Assembly: GCA_039810245.1 (NCBI GenBank)
Contig: JBDHWQ010000007.1
Location: forward strand, 100,935 to 164,934
Direction of reading: 5' to 3'
Source: CALDSL01 sp039810245
GTDB taxonomy: Bacteria > Chloroflexota > Anaerolineae > Anaerolineales > Anaerolineaceae
Length of the DNA stretch: 64,000 nucleotides
In this document: positions 56,498 through 64,000 of the stretch, one piece after another
How the letters are laid out: the number at the start of each line of letters is the position of its first letter
Position numbering within the stretch: position 1 is the first letter of the stretch
The notes under the pieces: model-generated
What the model was told of the DNA's origin: nothing
Databases searched by the model: none
Seen by the model: the letters and a program-made list of their open reading frames with translations, nothing else
Position numbers and translations under genes: made by a program

Positions 56498-58135
56498 ATG
56501 GAAGAAAGCACTTTGCGCATTGTTCCCCTGGGGGGTCTGGGGGAAGTAGGCAAGAATATGATGGCCTACGAATATGGGAACGACATTCTGGTGGTCGACA
56601 CCGGGCTGATGTTTCCCGAAAACGACATGCTGGGGATCGATTACATCATCCCCGACTTTGAGTACCTGCGGCAGCGGCGCGACCGCGTGCGCGGGATTAT
56701 CATCACCCACGGCCACGAAGACCACACCGGGGCCATTCACCACGTGCTGGAACAGATCCAGGCGCCGATTTACGCCACCCCGCTTACGCGCGGGCTGCTG
56801 GAAGTGAAGCTGGCGCGCAATGGTATGCTGCAAAAGGCCGATCTGCGCACTGTGCAGGCTGGCGAAACCGTGGAGATTGGTCCGTTCAAGGTCGACTTTT
56901 TCCACGTGTGCCATTCGATACCGGATGGCGTGGGGCTGGGCATCGATACCCCGGCCGGGCTGGTGGTCCACACCGGCGACTATAAGTTTGACCACACCCC
57001 GGTGGATAACTGGCCCAGCGATTACGCCAAGCTGGCCGAGTTCTCGCGCCGCGGCGTGCTGGCCCTGCTCTCGGATTCAACCAATTCCGAGCGCCCGGGT
57101 TGGACGCCTTCCGAGCGCGTGGTGGACGCGGCCTTTGACCAGGTGTTCCGCGATGCGCAAGATCGCATCATCATCGCCAGCTTCGCTTCGCTGATCTCGC
57201 GCATGCAGCAGGTGGCCAACGCCGCCCAGCGCTACGGGCGCAAGGTGGCCTTTGTGGGCACCAGCATGCAGGACAACTACAAGATGGCAGTCAAGCTGGG
57301 CTACCTGGAGCTGCCGGAAAACCTGGTGGTCAGTATCGAGCAGGCGCGCACCATGCCCGGCCGCGAGGTGGTGATTATGTGCACCGGCTCGCAGGGCGAG
57401 CCTACCTCGATCCTGGGCCGGCTTTCGACCGGGCGCAATCGCCTGTTCGACCTGCAGCCCGGGGACACGATTGTGCTGTCCTCGCACCCCATCCCCGGCA
57501 ACGAGGAAAACGTCTATCGCACCATCAACCGGCTGTTCGAGCGCGGCGCTAACGTGATCTATGAAGCGATCGCCCCGGTGCACGTTTCGGGTCACGCCAG
57601 CCAGGAAGAAATGAAGCTGCTGATCCACCTGGTGCGGCCGAAGTTCTTCATCCCCATCCACGGCGAGCTGCGCCAGCTCAAGCAGCACGCGCTGCTGGCC
57701 AAGCAGGTGGGCATCCCGGCGGAAAACATCGCCGTGGTGGATAACGGCCAGGTGATCAAGCTGACTCAAGACAGTATGACCCTGGGCGAGCGCGTGCCGG
57801 CCTCAATGGTCTTTGTGGACGGCTCGGGCGTGGGCGACGTTGGCCCCGACATCATGCGTGAGCGCGAAGAACTGTCGCGCGAGGGCATCGTGCTGGTCAA
57901 CCTGAGCCTCGACCCGGTGACGCACCGCCTGCGCCAGGAACCGGATATCATGACGCGCGGGTTTATCCTGAACCGTGACTCGGAAGAGCTGCTGTCTCAG
58001 GCGCGCCGCTGCATCATGGAAACGGTCAACAAAGCCAACGGAAACCTGCAGCAGGACGTAGAACAGGCAGTCAAGAACGTACTGTTCAATGAGACCCGCC
58101 GCCGCCCGATCGTGTTTGTTTCGGTAAGCAAGTAA
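56498..58135 (+). CDS. rnj: Ribonuclease J
   Basis: The product is 545 residues. The ATG at 56498 is preferred; a TTG at 56474 would add eight residues. It has the beta-CASP metallo-beta-lactamase fold: IVPLGGLGEVGKNM, the zinc motif THGHEDHTGA, HTGDYKFD, SDSTNSERPG, SSHPIPGNE, HVSGHASQEE and PIHGELRQL, all RNase J hallmarks with intact ligands. It processes and degrades RNA by endonuclease and 5'-exonuclease activity. Length matches the family (about 555). Confidence 0.95.
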   Translation: MEESTLRIVPLGGLGEVGKNMMAYEYGNDILVVDTGLMFPENDMLGIDYIIPDFEYLRQRRDRVRGIIITHGHEDHTGAIHHVLEQIQAPIYATPLTRGLLEVKLARNGMLQKADLRTVQAGETVEIGPFKVDFFHVCHSIPDGVGLGIDTPAGLVVHTGDYKFDHTPVDNWPSDYAKLAEFSRRGVLALLSDSTNSERPGWTPSERVVDAAFDQVFRDAQDRIIIASFASLISRMQQVANAAQRYGRKVAFVGTSMQDNYKMAVKLGYLELPENLVVSIEQARTMPGREVVIMCTGSQGEPTSILGRLSTGRNRLFDLQPGDTIVLSSHPIPGNEENVYRTINRLFERGANVIYEAIAPVHVSGHASQEEMKLLIHLVRPKFFIPIHGELRQLKQHALLAKQVGIPAENIAVVDNGQVIKLTQDSMTLGERVPASMVFVDGSGVGDVGPDIMREREELSREGIVLVNLSLDPVTHRLRQEPDIMTRGFILNRDSEELLSQARRCIMETVNKANGNLQQDVEQAVKNVLFNETRRRPIVFVSVSK

Positions 58136-58147
58136 AGAGAATCATCC

Positions 58148-58177
58148 AAAAAACGCGGCCGGATGGCCGCGTTTTTT
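58148..58177. terminator. Bidirectional terminator between rnj and pcm
   Basis: A perfect 13-bp stem (58148-58160 with 58165-58177) has a GGAT loop and symmetrical A and T runs. It serves the convergent genes. Confidence 0.9.
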
Positions 58178-58182
58178 GTTCT

Positions 58183-58839
58183 TTACCACTCACCTTCCGG
58201 CCAGCCTTCCTGGCCGCGCAATGGGACGAAGGCAACCGGGATCTCGCTATGCATTTCCAGGCCGGCGGGGGTGCGCAGCCAGAGCTGCAAATCCTGCCCG
58301 CCGCGCCCACCCACCGGGATCACCAGCCGGCCACCGGGGGCAAGCTGCTCCAGCAGCGCTTCAGAGACGCGCGGCGCAGCCGCGGTTACGATGATCGCAT
58401 CATACGGGGCAGCCTGTGGCCAGCCCAACGAGCCATCGCCCGGGTGTACGTGAATATTGGTATACCCCAATTCTGCCAACAGCGTGGCGGCACGCTGCGC
58501 CAACTCCGGCAGCCGCTCCACCGTGTGCACATCCGCGGCCAGCTCGCCCAGCACCGCGGCCTGGTAGCCCGAGCCGGTGCCGACCTCCAGCACACGCTGG
58601 CGGCCGTCTAACCGCAGCAGGCTGGTCATCAACGCCACGATATACGGCTGCGAGATGGTTTGCCCGCCGCCGATGGGCAGGGGGCCATCCTGGTAGGCGT
58701 GATGCTGTTCTTCGGGGGGCACAAAGCGGTGGCGCTCCACGCGGCGCATGGCGGCCAGCACGCGCGGGTCGCGCACGCCGCGCTGCTCAATCTGGCGGCG
58801 CACCATCGCTTCCCGCAACGTGTCGAAGTCGTCCATCAT
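58183..58839 (-). CDS. pcm: Protein-L-isoaspartate O-methyltransferase
   Basis: The product is 218 residues from the first of two adjacent ATGs (58839, 58836). It has the PCMT features MVRRQIEQRGVRDPRVLAAMRRVERHRFVP, PIGGGQTISQPYIVALM, VLEVGTGSGYQAAVL (SAM motif I), HVHPGDGSLGWPQAAPYDAIIVTAAAPRV and LAPGGRLVIPVG. It repairs isoaspartyl residues using S-adenosylmethionine. It sits at the end of a minus-strand run with a YrdB-like gene and mutY, separated from the former by 1 bp. Confidence 0.93.
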   Translation of the reverse strand: MMDDFDTLREAMVRRQIEQRGVRDPRVLAAMRRVERHRFVPPEEQHHAYQDGPLPIGGGQTISQPYIVALMTSLLRLDGRQRVLEVGTGSGYQAAVLGELAADVHTVERLPELAQRAATLLAELGYTNIHVHPGDGSLGWPQAAPYDAIIVTAAAPRVSEALLEQLAPGGRLVIPVGGRGGQDLQLWLRTPAGLEMHSEIPVAFVPLRGQEGWPEGEW

Positions 58840-58840
58840 G

Positions 58841-59200
58841 TCACCGCTGCAGCAGCCACTGGATGCGGTCGTATGAAACCACGTAGTGCGCCAGCACCAC
58901 CAGCCCGAATACTGAGGCCAACGTGTTGTAACCGGCGGCATAGATGCACCACACCGCGCCGCCGAAGATGAGCGCTTCGATCAGCAGCCGCAGCAGGCCG
59001 GGGACGCGCACCGGGGCCTTATTGGGGTCGCCATCCACGCGGAACACGCCCCATAACACCGCCGCCAGCAGCGGCAGCCCCACCGCCCACACGAAGCGCA
59101 GCACGCCGGCGTGCTGCGTCCAGCCCCACATCGCCAGGGCCGCCATCGCCAGCAGCTCCAGAAGGAAACGTACCGCCAGGTTCATCGGGTGATTGCTCAT
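58841..59200 (-). CDS. YrdB-family (DUF2568) membrane protein
   Basis: The product is 119 residues. Four hydrophobic segments are present, with the DUF2568 pattern NLAVRFLLELLAMAALAMWGWTQ, LPLLAAVLWGVFRVDGDP (conserved PxxxxxWGxFxxPxxP-like) and a C-terminal YDR region. The function is unknown. Its ATG overlaps the stop of mutY (ATGA), so the three genes form an operon. Confidence 0.85.
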   Translation of the reverse strand: MSNHPMNLAVRFLLELLAMAALAMWGWTQHAGVLRFVWAVGLPLLAAVLWGVFRVDGDPNKAPVRVPGLLRLLIEALIFGGAVWCIYAAGYNTLASVFGLVVLAHYVVSYDRIQWLLQR

Positions 59201-60270
59201 GCGCTGCTCCCATCCGCGGCCAGACGCCGCGCGATCTGCCGGTCAATTTTGCCCATGGGATAGTCGCCCAGGGTCGCCGGCGCGGCCCAGGCCAGCTCGC
59301 TGGCATGCAGCGCTTGTGGCTCCCCTGCAGACAGATGACACAAAAACGCGTGCAGCGTCACCTTGAAATGCGTGTACCCGTGATGGTACACGCCAAACGG
59401 CTGACCCACTTCGATATGAACGCCCAGTTCTTCGCGAATCTCGCGTTCCAGGGTCTGGGGCAGGCTCTCGCCCGGTTCCTGCTTACCGCCGGGAAACTCC
59501 CACATGCCGCCCAGCAGGCCGCTGGCGGGGCGGCGTGCCAGCAGCACCAGCCCGTCGCGGCGAAGGACGGCGGCTGTTACCGTAATGTGCGGCACAGGAG
59601 CTTTCTCTTCCAGCACCGGGCGTTGTTCCTGAATGCCCAGCGCGTAGGCGCGGCAAAAGCTGTTAATGGGGCATAACAGGCAGGCCGGGTTGTGCGGCGT
59701 GCAGATGGCCGAGCCCAGGTCCATCAGCGCCTGGTTGAAATCACCGGCGCGGCCGGGGGGCAGCACCTCGCGCGCCAGGGCCCACAGGCGCGCTTCGCCC
59801 TGCGGCGAGCGCGCCGGCAGCGATACGTCGAATACGCGCGCCAGTACGCGGCGGATGTTGGCATCCAGCGCAGCTTCATCCTGCCCGAACGCAATCGAGG
59901 CGATTGCCCCGGCGGTGTAGCGGCCGATGCCGGGCAGGCGTTCAAGCTCGGCGCGGCCGGCCGGGAGCTGATCCAATCCCTGCGACAGCAGCTGCTGCGC
60001 CGCGCGGTGCAGGTTGCGCGCGCGGCTGTAATAGCCCAGCCCTTCCCACGCGGACAGCACATCCTGCTGCGAGGCCGCGGCCAGCGCGCGCAGGCTGGGG
60101 AAGCGCTCCATCCAGCGCAGAAAGTAGGGGATTACCGTCTCGACGCGCGTCTGCTGCAGCATGATCTCCGAAACCCACACCGCGTACGGGTCGGGGTGGC
60201 CACGCCAGGGGAGATCGCGCGCGTGGCGCTCATACCAGCGCAGCAGCACGTCGGCGAGGGAAGGAGTCAT
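59197..60270 (-). CDS. mutY: A/G-specific adenine glycosylase
   Basis: The product is 357 residues. The HhH-GPD domain has WVSEIMLQQTRVETVIPY (catalytic Glu), LPGIGRYTAGAIASIAFG, the catalytic Asp in ALDANIRRVLARV, and [4Fe-4S] ligands CTPHNPACLLCPINSFC. A C-terminal NUDIX-like domain (LLARRPASGLLGGMWEFPGGKQEPGESL) recognises 8-oxoG. It removes adenine mispaired with 8-oxoguanine. Confidence 0.95.
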   Translation of the reverse strand: MTPSLADVLLRWYERHARDLPWRGHPDPYAVWVSEIMLQQTRVETVIPYFLRWMERFPSLRALAAASQQDVLSAWEGLGYYSRARNLHRAAQQLLSQGLDQLPAGRAELERLPGIGRYTAGAIASIAFGQDEAALDANIRRVLARVFDVSLPARSPQGEARLWALAREVLPPGRAGDFNQALMDLGSAICTPHNPACLLCPINSFCRAYALGIQEQRPVLEEKAPVPHITVTAAVLRRDGLVLLARRPASGLLGGMWEFPGGKQEPGESLPQTLEREIREELGVHIEVGQPFGVYHHGYTHFKVTLHAFLCHLSAGEPQALHASELAWAAPATLGDYPMGKIDRQIARRLAADGSSA

Positions 60271-60283
60271 AGCCTGCCCAGCG

Positions 60284-60586
60284 TCAGAACTGGAAACCGC
60301 CGCGCTTGGTGATGATCTTCTGGTTGTAATTTTGCACGTACTCTTTGAGCTGGTTGTTGAGGCTCTTCCACTCGTTGGAGCGCATGATCTGGCGCGCCTT
60401 TGTCATCGAGGGCAGTACCGCACCAACCATAATTTGCGGCTGACTGCCGTACACCGTGGCCCACGCGTCGCTCAGCTCAAAACCCAGGCGCTGCACGCCG
60501 GGGATGAACTCGCGTACCACAAACTCGAAGTACTCCTGGTCGCGTTCGGGGGAGATATCCCAGGTCAGGATCAGTTTGACGGCCAC
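60284..60586 (-). CDS. Small conserved protein, possible dimeric alpha/beta-barrel fold
   Basis: The product is 100 residues. The sequence pattern KLILTWDISPERDQEYFEFVVREFIPGVQRLGFELSDAWATVYGSQPQIMVGAVL alternates beta strand and helix, as in ferredoxin-like/Dabb-type domains. A conserved-looking WDI and Tyr-rich helix follow. I do not know a function. It lies 17 bp after an MBL-fold gene and 13 bp before mutY on the same strand, so it is probably co-transcribed with both. Confidence 0.75.
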   Translation of the reverse strand: MAVKLILTWDISPERDQEYFEFVVREFIPGVQRLGFELSDAWATVYGSQPQIMVGAVLPSMTKARQIMRSNEWKSLNNQLKEYVQNYNQKIITKRGGFQF

Positions 60587-60603
60587 GCTTGCTCTCCTTT
60601 CGC

Positions 60604-61248
60604 CTAGGCGTGCTGTGGTTCCAGCACGATCACGCGCGTCTCTTGGGGCAGGCTGCTGGCGCTGGTCGCTTTAAAGGAAGCCATCGTATCGGTCTCGGCC
60701 AGGCCCATTTCTTTGAGGAATTTGCTGAGGGTGTCCAGCTTGAGCGTTGCACCGTCAATGTTGTACATCATCGGGATGACGATATTTGGCTCCAACAGGC
60801 TGATCACTTCGGCGGCCTTGGCCGCGTTGAGCGCGTCCGCGCCGCCCACCGGCACCAGGGCCACATTCACCGGGCCCATCGCCTCGATCTCGGCCTGGGT
60901 GGGCACACGGTTGATCAGCCCGAGATGCGCCACCGTGAGGCCGTTGTAATCCATTACGTACAGCGTATTGCGCGGTTCGTCCCCACGCGTGTGGCCGTTG
61001 GTTTGGATACCGGTGATAAATACCCCACCGATCTCATATTCGCCCGGGCCGGTAATCGGGTGCGTATCGCCTTTGACGGCGTTCAGGTAATTGTGCCCCG
61101 GGGTATCGTTACTGACGGTGACAATATCCGCCTTCAATCGTAGTGTCTCGTAGCCTACCTCGCGCGCATCATAGGGGTCAGTGACCACCGTCGCCATGCC
61201 GCGCTCGGTCAGCCGGAAACACGAATGTCCATACCAGGTAATCTCCAT
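60604..61248 (-). CDS. UlaG-like MBL-fold protein lacking the zinc ligands
   Basis: The product is 214 residues. It has the UlaG/lactonase-type start EITWYGHSCFRL, then ITGPGEYEIGGVFITGIQT and VALVPVGG. The zinc motif THxHxDH reads S-N-D-T-P-G-H and HLGD reads HLGL, so three or four ligands are missing. It is probably not an active hydrolase, or it uses another site. It resembles proteins common in Chloroflexota. It heads the 61248-58183 gene run. Confidence 0.8.
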   Translation of the reverse strand: MEITWYGHSCFRLTERGMATVVTDPYDAREVGYETLRLKADIVTVSNDTPGHNYLNAVKGDTHPITGPGEYEIGGVFITGIQTNGHTRGDEPRNTLYVMDYNGLTVAHLGLINRVPTQAEIEAMGPVNVALVPVGGADALNAAKAAEVISLLEPNIVIPMMYNIDGATLKLDTLSKFLKEMGLAETDTMASFKATSASSLPQETRVIVLEPQHA

Positions 61249-61353
61249 GCATCCTCCGCGTTTGTATCACCTTGATTATACCCGTAGTGAAGGAAATAGA
61301 AAAAGAAAGTAAGGCTGCCAGTCTGGATGGCGAAAAATCTCATCCAGGCCGCT

Positions 61354-63261
61354 TCAGCGCAGGAGGGTCACCTGTTCCGGCCAAAACAGGTGGTAGCTTG
61401 CCACTGGCCCGGCTTGCTCCCAGCGCCCGCAAACGCCTACCAGTCCCTGATTTTGGGGTAGCTGTTGGGTGTCGAACAGCAGCCAGGCCGGTTCGCCGGT
61501 GGGAATATCGACAACCTGGTAAATGCTGGCCGGAGCAGCGAGCGAGGCAAACGCTTCCGCAAGGGCAGCATCTGGCATGCCGTGTACCTGCTCGACAAAG
61601 CGGCTGCGGTGGAAATCCGGCAGGCGGTCGAGGAACATTTCGCTCTCGCGATGGATGTTGACCACGGAGCCAGGGTGTAGCTCTACCACCAGACGTTCTT
61701 GCCCGCTCGTGCAGGTGAATGCCGGGTGCATGGCCGGTTCGCGAGCGTTGAGTATCACCAGCAGCGGCGCGGCGCATACCAGCAGAGCCAGCATAGCGGC
61801 GAAGGTCACACCCCACGCGCCCATGCCTTCGTATGGCGTAGGTGTGGGTCGCTGCCACAGCCAGGGCAGCCTGCGCCCGGCCCGCTGCAATAAGAACGCC
61901 AGCCCCAGCGCCGGGAGGGCGGCGATGACAGGCATGCCAGCAGCATACAGCCGCAGTCCATAGGCATCACCCGGAGGTACAAACGGAACGGAGAGCAGCA
62001 CCCCGGCCACGGCCGCCAGCAGCAGGCGGTGGTGCGGTGCACGGCACGCCAGGCAGCCCACCAATCCAACCGCCGAGAGGGCGTACAACGCCAAACGGCC
62101 GGCCAGGGTGTGGCGCGCATTCTCCCCGCCGATGTAGGAAAAAACGCTGTAGGCGGAGTTGGAGAAAAACAGCCCCAGCTCGCTCGCGATGCCCTGTACC
62201 AGCCCGGCCGGGTTGCGCAAAAACTCTTCCCATGCCAGCCGGTAGATGGTCTGGTACTTTTCGCTGCCTTGCAGTGCATTGAGCTCAGGGTTATCTGCTA
62301 CGGCTGAATAGAAATGAGCGCCGCCATGCACCAGCCCATAGATCGTATTGGCAAAGTTGGAAAAGGGGATGCTGTGCTGGGCAGCTACCAGGCGTACCAC
62401 CCAGAAATTGATCAGGAAGGCGGCCATTACGGCCAGCCCGCCCGCAGCCAGGCGCTTCCACGCCACCCGCCGGCCGTCGCGCTGTTCGAAAGTATCCCAA
62501 ATCAGCAAGGCGGGCAATATCAGAAAGGGGCCTGGGCGTGTATTTAGACCCAGGCTGAGCAAGAAGATACCAAACACAAACCGTCCAGCTGTTTTCTGAC
62601 CTGCCCCGTGCCAGATCGCTGCCAACCCCAACGCGCCAAAGGCCAGGCCCAGGTGCTCCGAAAGCGCCATACCGCTTACGCGCTGGCGGTAATAGAAGAA
62701 CAGGATCACCAGGGTCAGCGCGGCCGCGATCGGGCCATGCGTGCCCTGGACTTCACGCGCAAATAGATAACAGGCAATGCCTGCCAACTGGCTGAACACT
62801 GCCAGGGTGAGCATCAGGTGGTTGCCGGTGAGCTGTAACACCAGGGCCAGCGTCGCGGGGAACAGCGGTCGCCACGCGGAAAACTGCCAGAAGCCATCCC
62901 CCAGTAGTAGCCGCTGCGCGTCCAGGTAGTAGTTGGATGCATCGTACAGGGGCAGCAGCCCACCCAGCACGGTAGACGTGCTCTGGCCGGAAACCCACAG
63001 GCCCAGCAGGCACAGAGCAAAAGCGGCCAGCGACAGGCTGGCGCTGGCCAGCGCGCCGGCCCAGCCGCGCAGGTTGAACACCGCGAAGGTGGTGAGGCCC
63101 AGAGCCAGTAGGGTGGTCAGGAAGCTGTAGCGCGCGGCTACGCCAACAGGACGGAATATGGAGCCGGCCGGCGCCAGCAAAATGACTGCGAAAACGCCCA
63201 GCGGGATGATCACCAGTAGCGCGGATTGCAACCATGCTACCATGCGCAGATTTCTCATCAA
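61354..63261 (-). CDS. Polytopic membrane protein, GT-C/PMT-like
   Basis: The product is 635 residues with about 11-12 membrane helices and a C-terminal soluble segment of about 110 residues. The first large loop after helix 3 contains LYDASNYYLDAQRLLLGDGFWQFSAWRPLFP, in the place where GT-C glycosyltransferases carry an acidic catalytic motif (here YDA). This and the helix layout suggest transfer of a lipid-linked sugar, but the resemblance is weak. TATAAT (63325-63320) gives a candidate -10. Confidence 0.7.
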   Translation of the reverse strand: MMRNLRMVAWLQSALLVIIPLGVFAVILLAPAGSIFRPVGVAARYSFLTTLLALGLTTFAVFNLRGWAGALASASLSLAAFALCLLGLWVSGQSTSTVLGGLLPLYDASNYYLDAQRLLLGDGFWQFSAWRPLFPATLALVLQLTGNHLMLTLAVFSQLAGIACYLFAREVQGTHGPIAAALTLVILFFYYRQRVSGMALSEHLGLAFGALGLAAIWHGAGQKTAGRFVFGIFLLSLGLNTRPGPFLILPALLIWDTFEQRDGRRVAWKRLAAGGLAVMAAFLINFWVVRLVAAQHSIPFSNFANTIYGLVHGGAHFYSAVADNPELNALQGSEKYQTIYRLAWEEFLRNPAGLVQGIASELGLFFSNSAYSVFSYIGGENARHTLAGRLALYALSAVGLVGCLACRAPHHRLLLAAVAGVLLSVPFVPPGDAYGLRLYAAGMPVIAALPALGLAFLLQRAGRRLPWLWQRPTPTPYEGMGAWGVTFAAMLALLVCAAPLLVILNAREPAMHPAFTCTSGQERLVVELHPGSVVNIHRESEMFLDRLPDFHRSRFVEQVHGMPDAALAEAFASLAAPASIYQVVDIPTGEPAWLLFDTQQLPQNQGLVGVCGRWEQAGPVASYHLFWPEQVTLLR

Positions 63262-63436
63262 ACCTGGAAATTCCTTTCTCGGTGGGGGATACGTTGATCA
63301 TCAGACCGCGGCCGCAGCCATTATAACAGCACACAAACGCCCGGCGCGCTTTTCTCACCTTGACTCTCCGGCCATCATCTGATAGACTCCTCACCCGCTG
63401 CCCGTAAGCGAGATGGAAAATTGCCCCTGAATCTCC

Positions 63437-63465
63437 TTGCCCGGTGGGCAAGGCTCTGGTATAAT
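63437..63465 (+). promoter_or_regulatory. Promoter of the tRNA-tuf operon
   Basis: TTGCCC (63437-63442), a 17-nt spacer and a perfect TATAAT (63460-63465) lie 48 bp before the first tRNA. Confidence 0.75.
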
Positions 63466-63513
63466 TCCGGACGCAATTCAGCAGCTTAATAAACCGATAC
63501 ACGATGGTCAAGC

Positions 63514-63587
63514 GCCGACGTAGCTCAATCCGGCAGAGCAACCGCCTTGTAAGTGGTAGGTTACGGGTTCGATTCCCGTCGTCGGCT
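63514..63587 (+). tRNA. tRNA-Thr (anticodon TGT)
   Basis: A complete cloverleaf is visible: acceptor GCCGACG/CGTCGGC, D arm GCTC..GAGC, anticodon loop CTTGTAA on a 5-bp stem, and T arm ACGGG-TTCGATT-CCCGT. The discriminator is T. CCA is not encoded. Confidence 0.95.
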
Positions 63588-63600
63588 CAGTTGCAGGCTG

Positions 63601-63633
63601 GCGAGTAAGATGGTGCAAAACCACCTTACTTGC
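63601..63633 (+). other. Spacer hairpin between tRNA-Thr and tRNA-Tyr
   Basis: GCGAGTAAG pairs with CTTACTTGC (one G-U) and inner TGGT pairs with ACCA. It is likely an RNA-processing or structural element in the polycistronic tRNA precursor. Confidence 0.45.
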
Positions 63634-63655
63634 GAGCTGGCAACAGCTCGGACCT

Positions 63656-63738
63656 GGGCAGTTACCCAAGTGGCCAAAGGGGGCTGACTGTAAATCAGCT
63701 GGCAGACGCCTTCGGAGGTTCGAATCCTTCACTGCCCA
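63656..63738 (+). tRNA. tRNA-Tyr (anticodon GTA)
   Basis: It is 83 nt with a long variable arm, as expected for bacterial tRNA-Tyr. Acceptor is GGGCAGT/ACTGCCC, anticodon loop CTGTAAA and T arm GGAGG-TTCGAAT-CCTTC. The discriminator is A. Confidence 0.95.
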
Positions 63739-63803
63739 CTGGTCGTTGTTTGACCATCGTTTTTCTACCCCGCCAGGGGTGGGATGGTTGTAGCGAACGG
63801 CAA

Positions 63804-63876
63804 GCCCTCATAGCTCAGCTGGTAGAGCACGTTCTTGGTAAGAACGGGGTCATGGGTTCAAATCCCATTGAGGGCT
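63804..63876 (+). tRNA. tRNA-Thr (anticodon GGT)
   Basis: Acceptor is GCCCTCA/TGAGGGC, D arm GCTC..GAGC, anticodon stem CGTTC/GAACG with loop TTGGTAA, and T loop TTCAAAT. The discriminator is T. Confidence 0.95.
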
Positions 63877-63927
63877 CTTCAATTGCCGGGAACACAGGGT
63901 AACTTTTTTGAGAGCAGGAGAGGAATC

Positions 63928-64000
63928 ATGGCGAAGCAAAAGTTTGACCGGAGCAAGCCGCACCTGAACATTGGGACGATGGGTCACATTGACCATGGCA
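63928..64000 (+). CDS. tuf: Elongation factor Tu (partial, N-terminus only)
   Basis: The first 24 codons lie in the window. GGAGAGG is upstream of the ATG. The sequence AKQKFDRSKPHLNIGTMGHIDHG is the EF-Tu N-terminus leading into the P-loop GHIDHGK. EF-Tu delivers aminoacyl-tRNA to the ribosome. It is co-transcribed with the three upstream tRNAs. Confidence 0.95.
   Translation, partial: MAKQKFDRSKPHLNIGTMGHIDHG

Noticed and set aside
1..64000. CRISPR arrays, insertion sequences, prophage or integrase genes
   Set aside because: I looked for regularly spaced repeats, transposase or integrase motifs and found none. The window appears to be ordinary chromosome.

Overview
The window is a high-GC bacterial chromosome segment that most resembles Chloroflexota, probably Anaerolineae or a close relative. 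This is inference, because no rRNA gene is present. It rests on many lipoproteins with Thr/Pro-rich linkers, TPR and NBR1-Ig envelope proteins, a VorB-type 2-oxoacid:ferredoxin oxidoreductase, a cupredoxin-fused NirK, RNase J, and several apparently leaderless genes. About 60 protein genes, three tRNAs and the first 24 codons of tuf are supported.

Layout. Positions 1-2613 hold two divergent pairs of a TasA/camelysin-like secreted protein and an ER-type (SipW-like) signal peptidase; the left peptidase runs off the window. The roughly 750-bp region between the pairs carries two strong promoters, an attenuator-like leader on the minus side, and on the plus side a 450-nt leader with a roughly 110-nt tandemly duplicated structured element. 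Positions 2692-5425 encode a four-subunit 2-oxoacid:ferredoxin oxidoreductase. Positions 5647-9913 form a nitrogen-oxide and anaerobic module: NirK, a Crp/Fnr regulator, a DinB-fold protein, a DUF1858 protein and MoaA. Fnr-type boxes sit at exactly -41.5 of two predicted promoters there. Positions 9917-12133 hold an epimerase and a thiolase.

Positions 12432-19813 encode envelope proteins: a repeat lipoprotein, a LysM lipoprotein, a TPR membrane protein, and a class A PBP-like protein that has lost its catalytic residues. Positions 19858-22474 are an ABC-2 transporter operon with its own winged-helix regulator and a probable operator. Positions 22745-30500 hold DUF488, an NBR1-Ig lipoprotein, small membrane proteins, a C39 peptidase-TPR protein, a PRC-barrel lipoprotein, MiaB and an M23 peptidase. 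Positions 30652-36904 hold a ZIP transporter, an AAC(3)-type acetyltransferase, an orphan sensor kinase, an MBL-fold protein, asparaginase II, endonuclease III and a small membrane protein.

Positions 36908-44132 hold PhzF, DnaE, a beta-propeller lipoprotein and a PfkB kinase. Positions 44246-49011 are a MarR-controlled heterodimeric ABC exporter. Positions 49221-54377 hold an FmdB protein, two GNAT enzymes, a 46-residue membrane protein, a flippase-like protein and a flavin oxidoreductase. Positions 54884-61248 hold DnaA, RNase J, Pcm, a YrdB-like protein, MutY, a small conserved protein and an MBL-fold protein. Positions 61354-63261 encode a large multi-span membrane protein. The window closes with tRNA-Thr(UGU), tRNA-Tyr(GUA), tRNA-Thr(GGU) and tuf, an order shared with the E. 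coli tufB operon.

The features most worth pursuing are the RNA leaders of the TasA/SipW loci, the two Fnr-type promoters, and the catalytically dead PBP.
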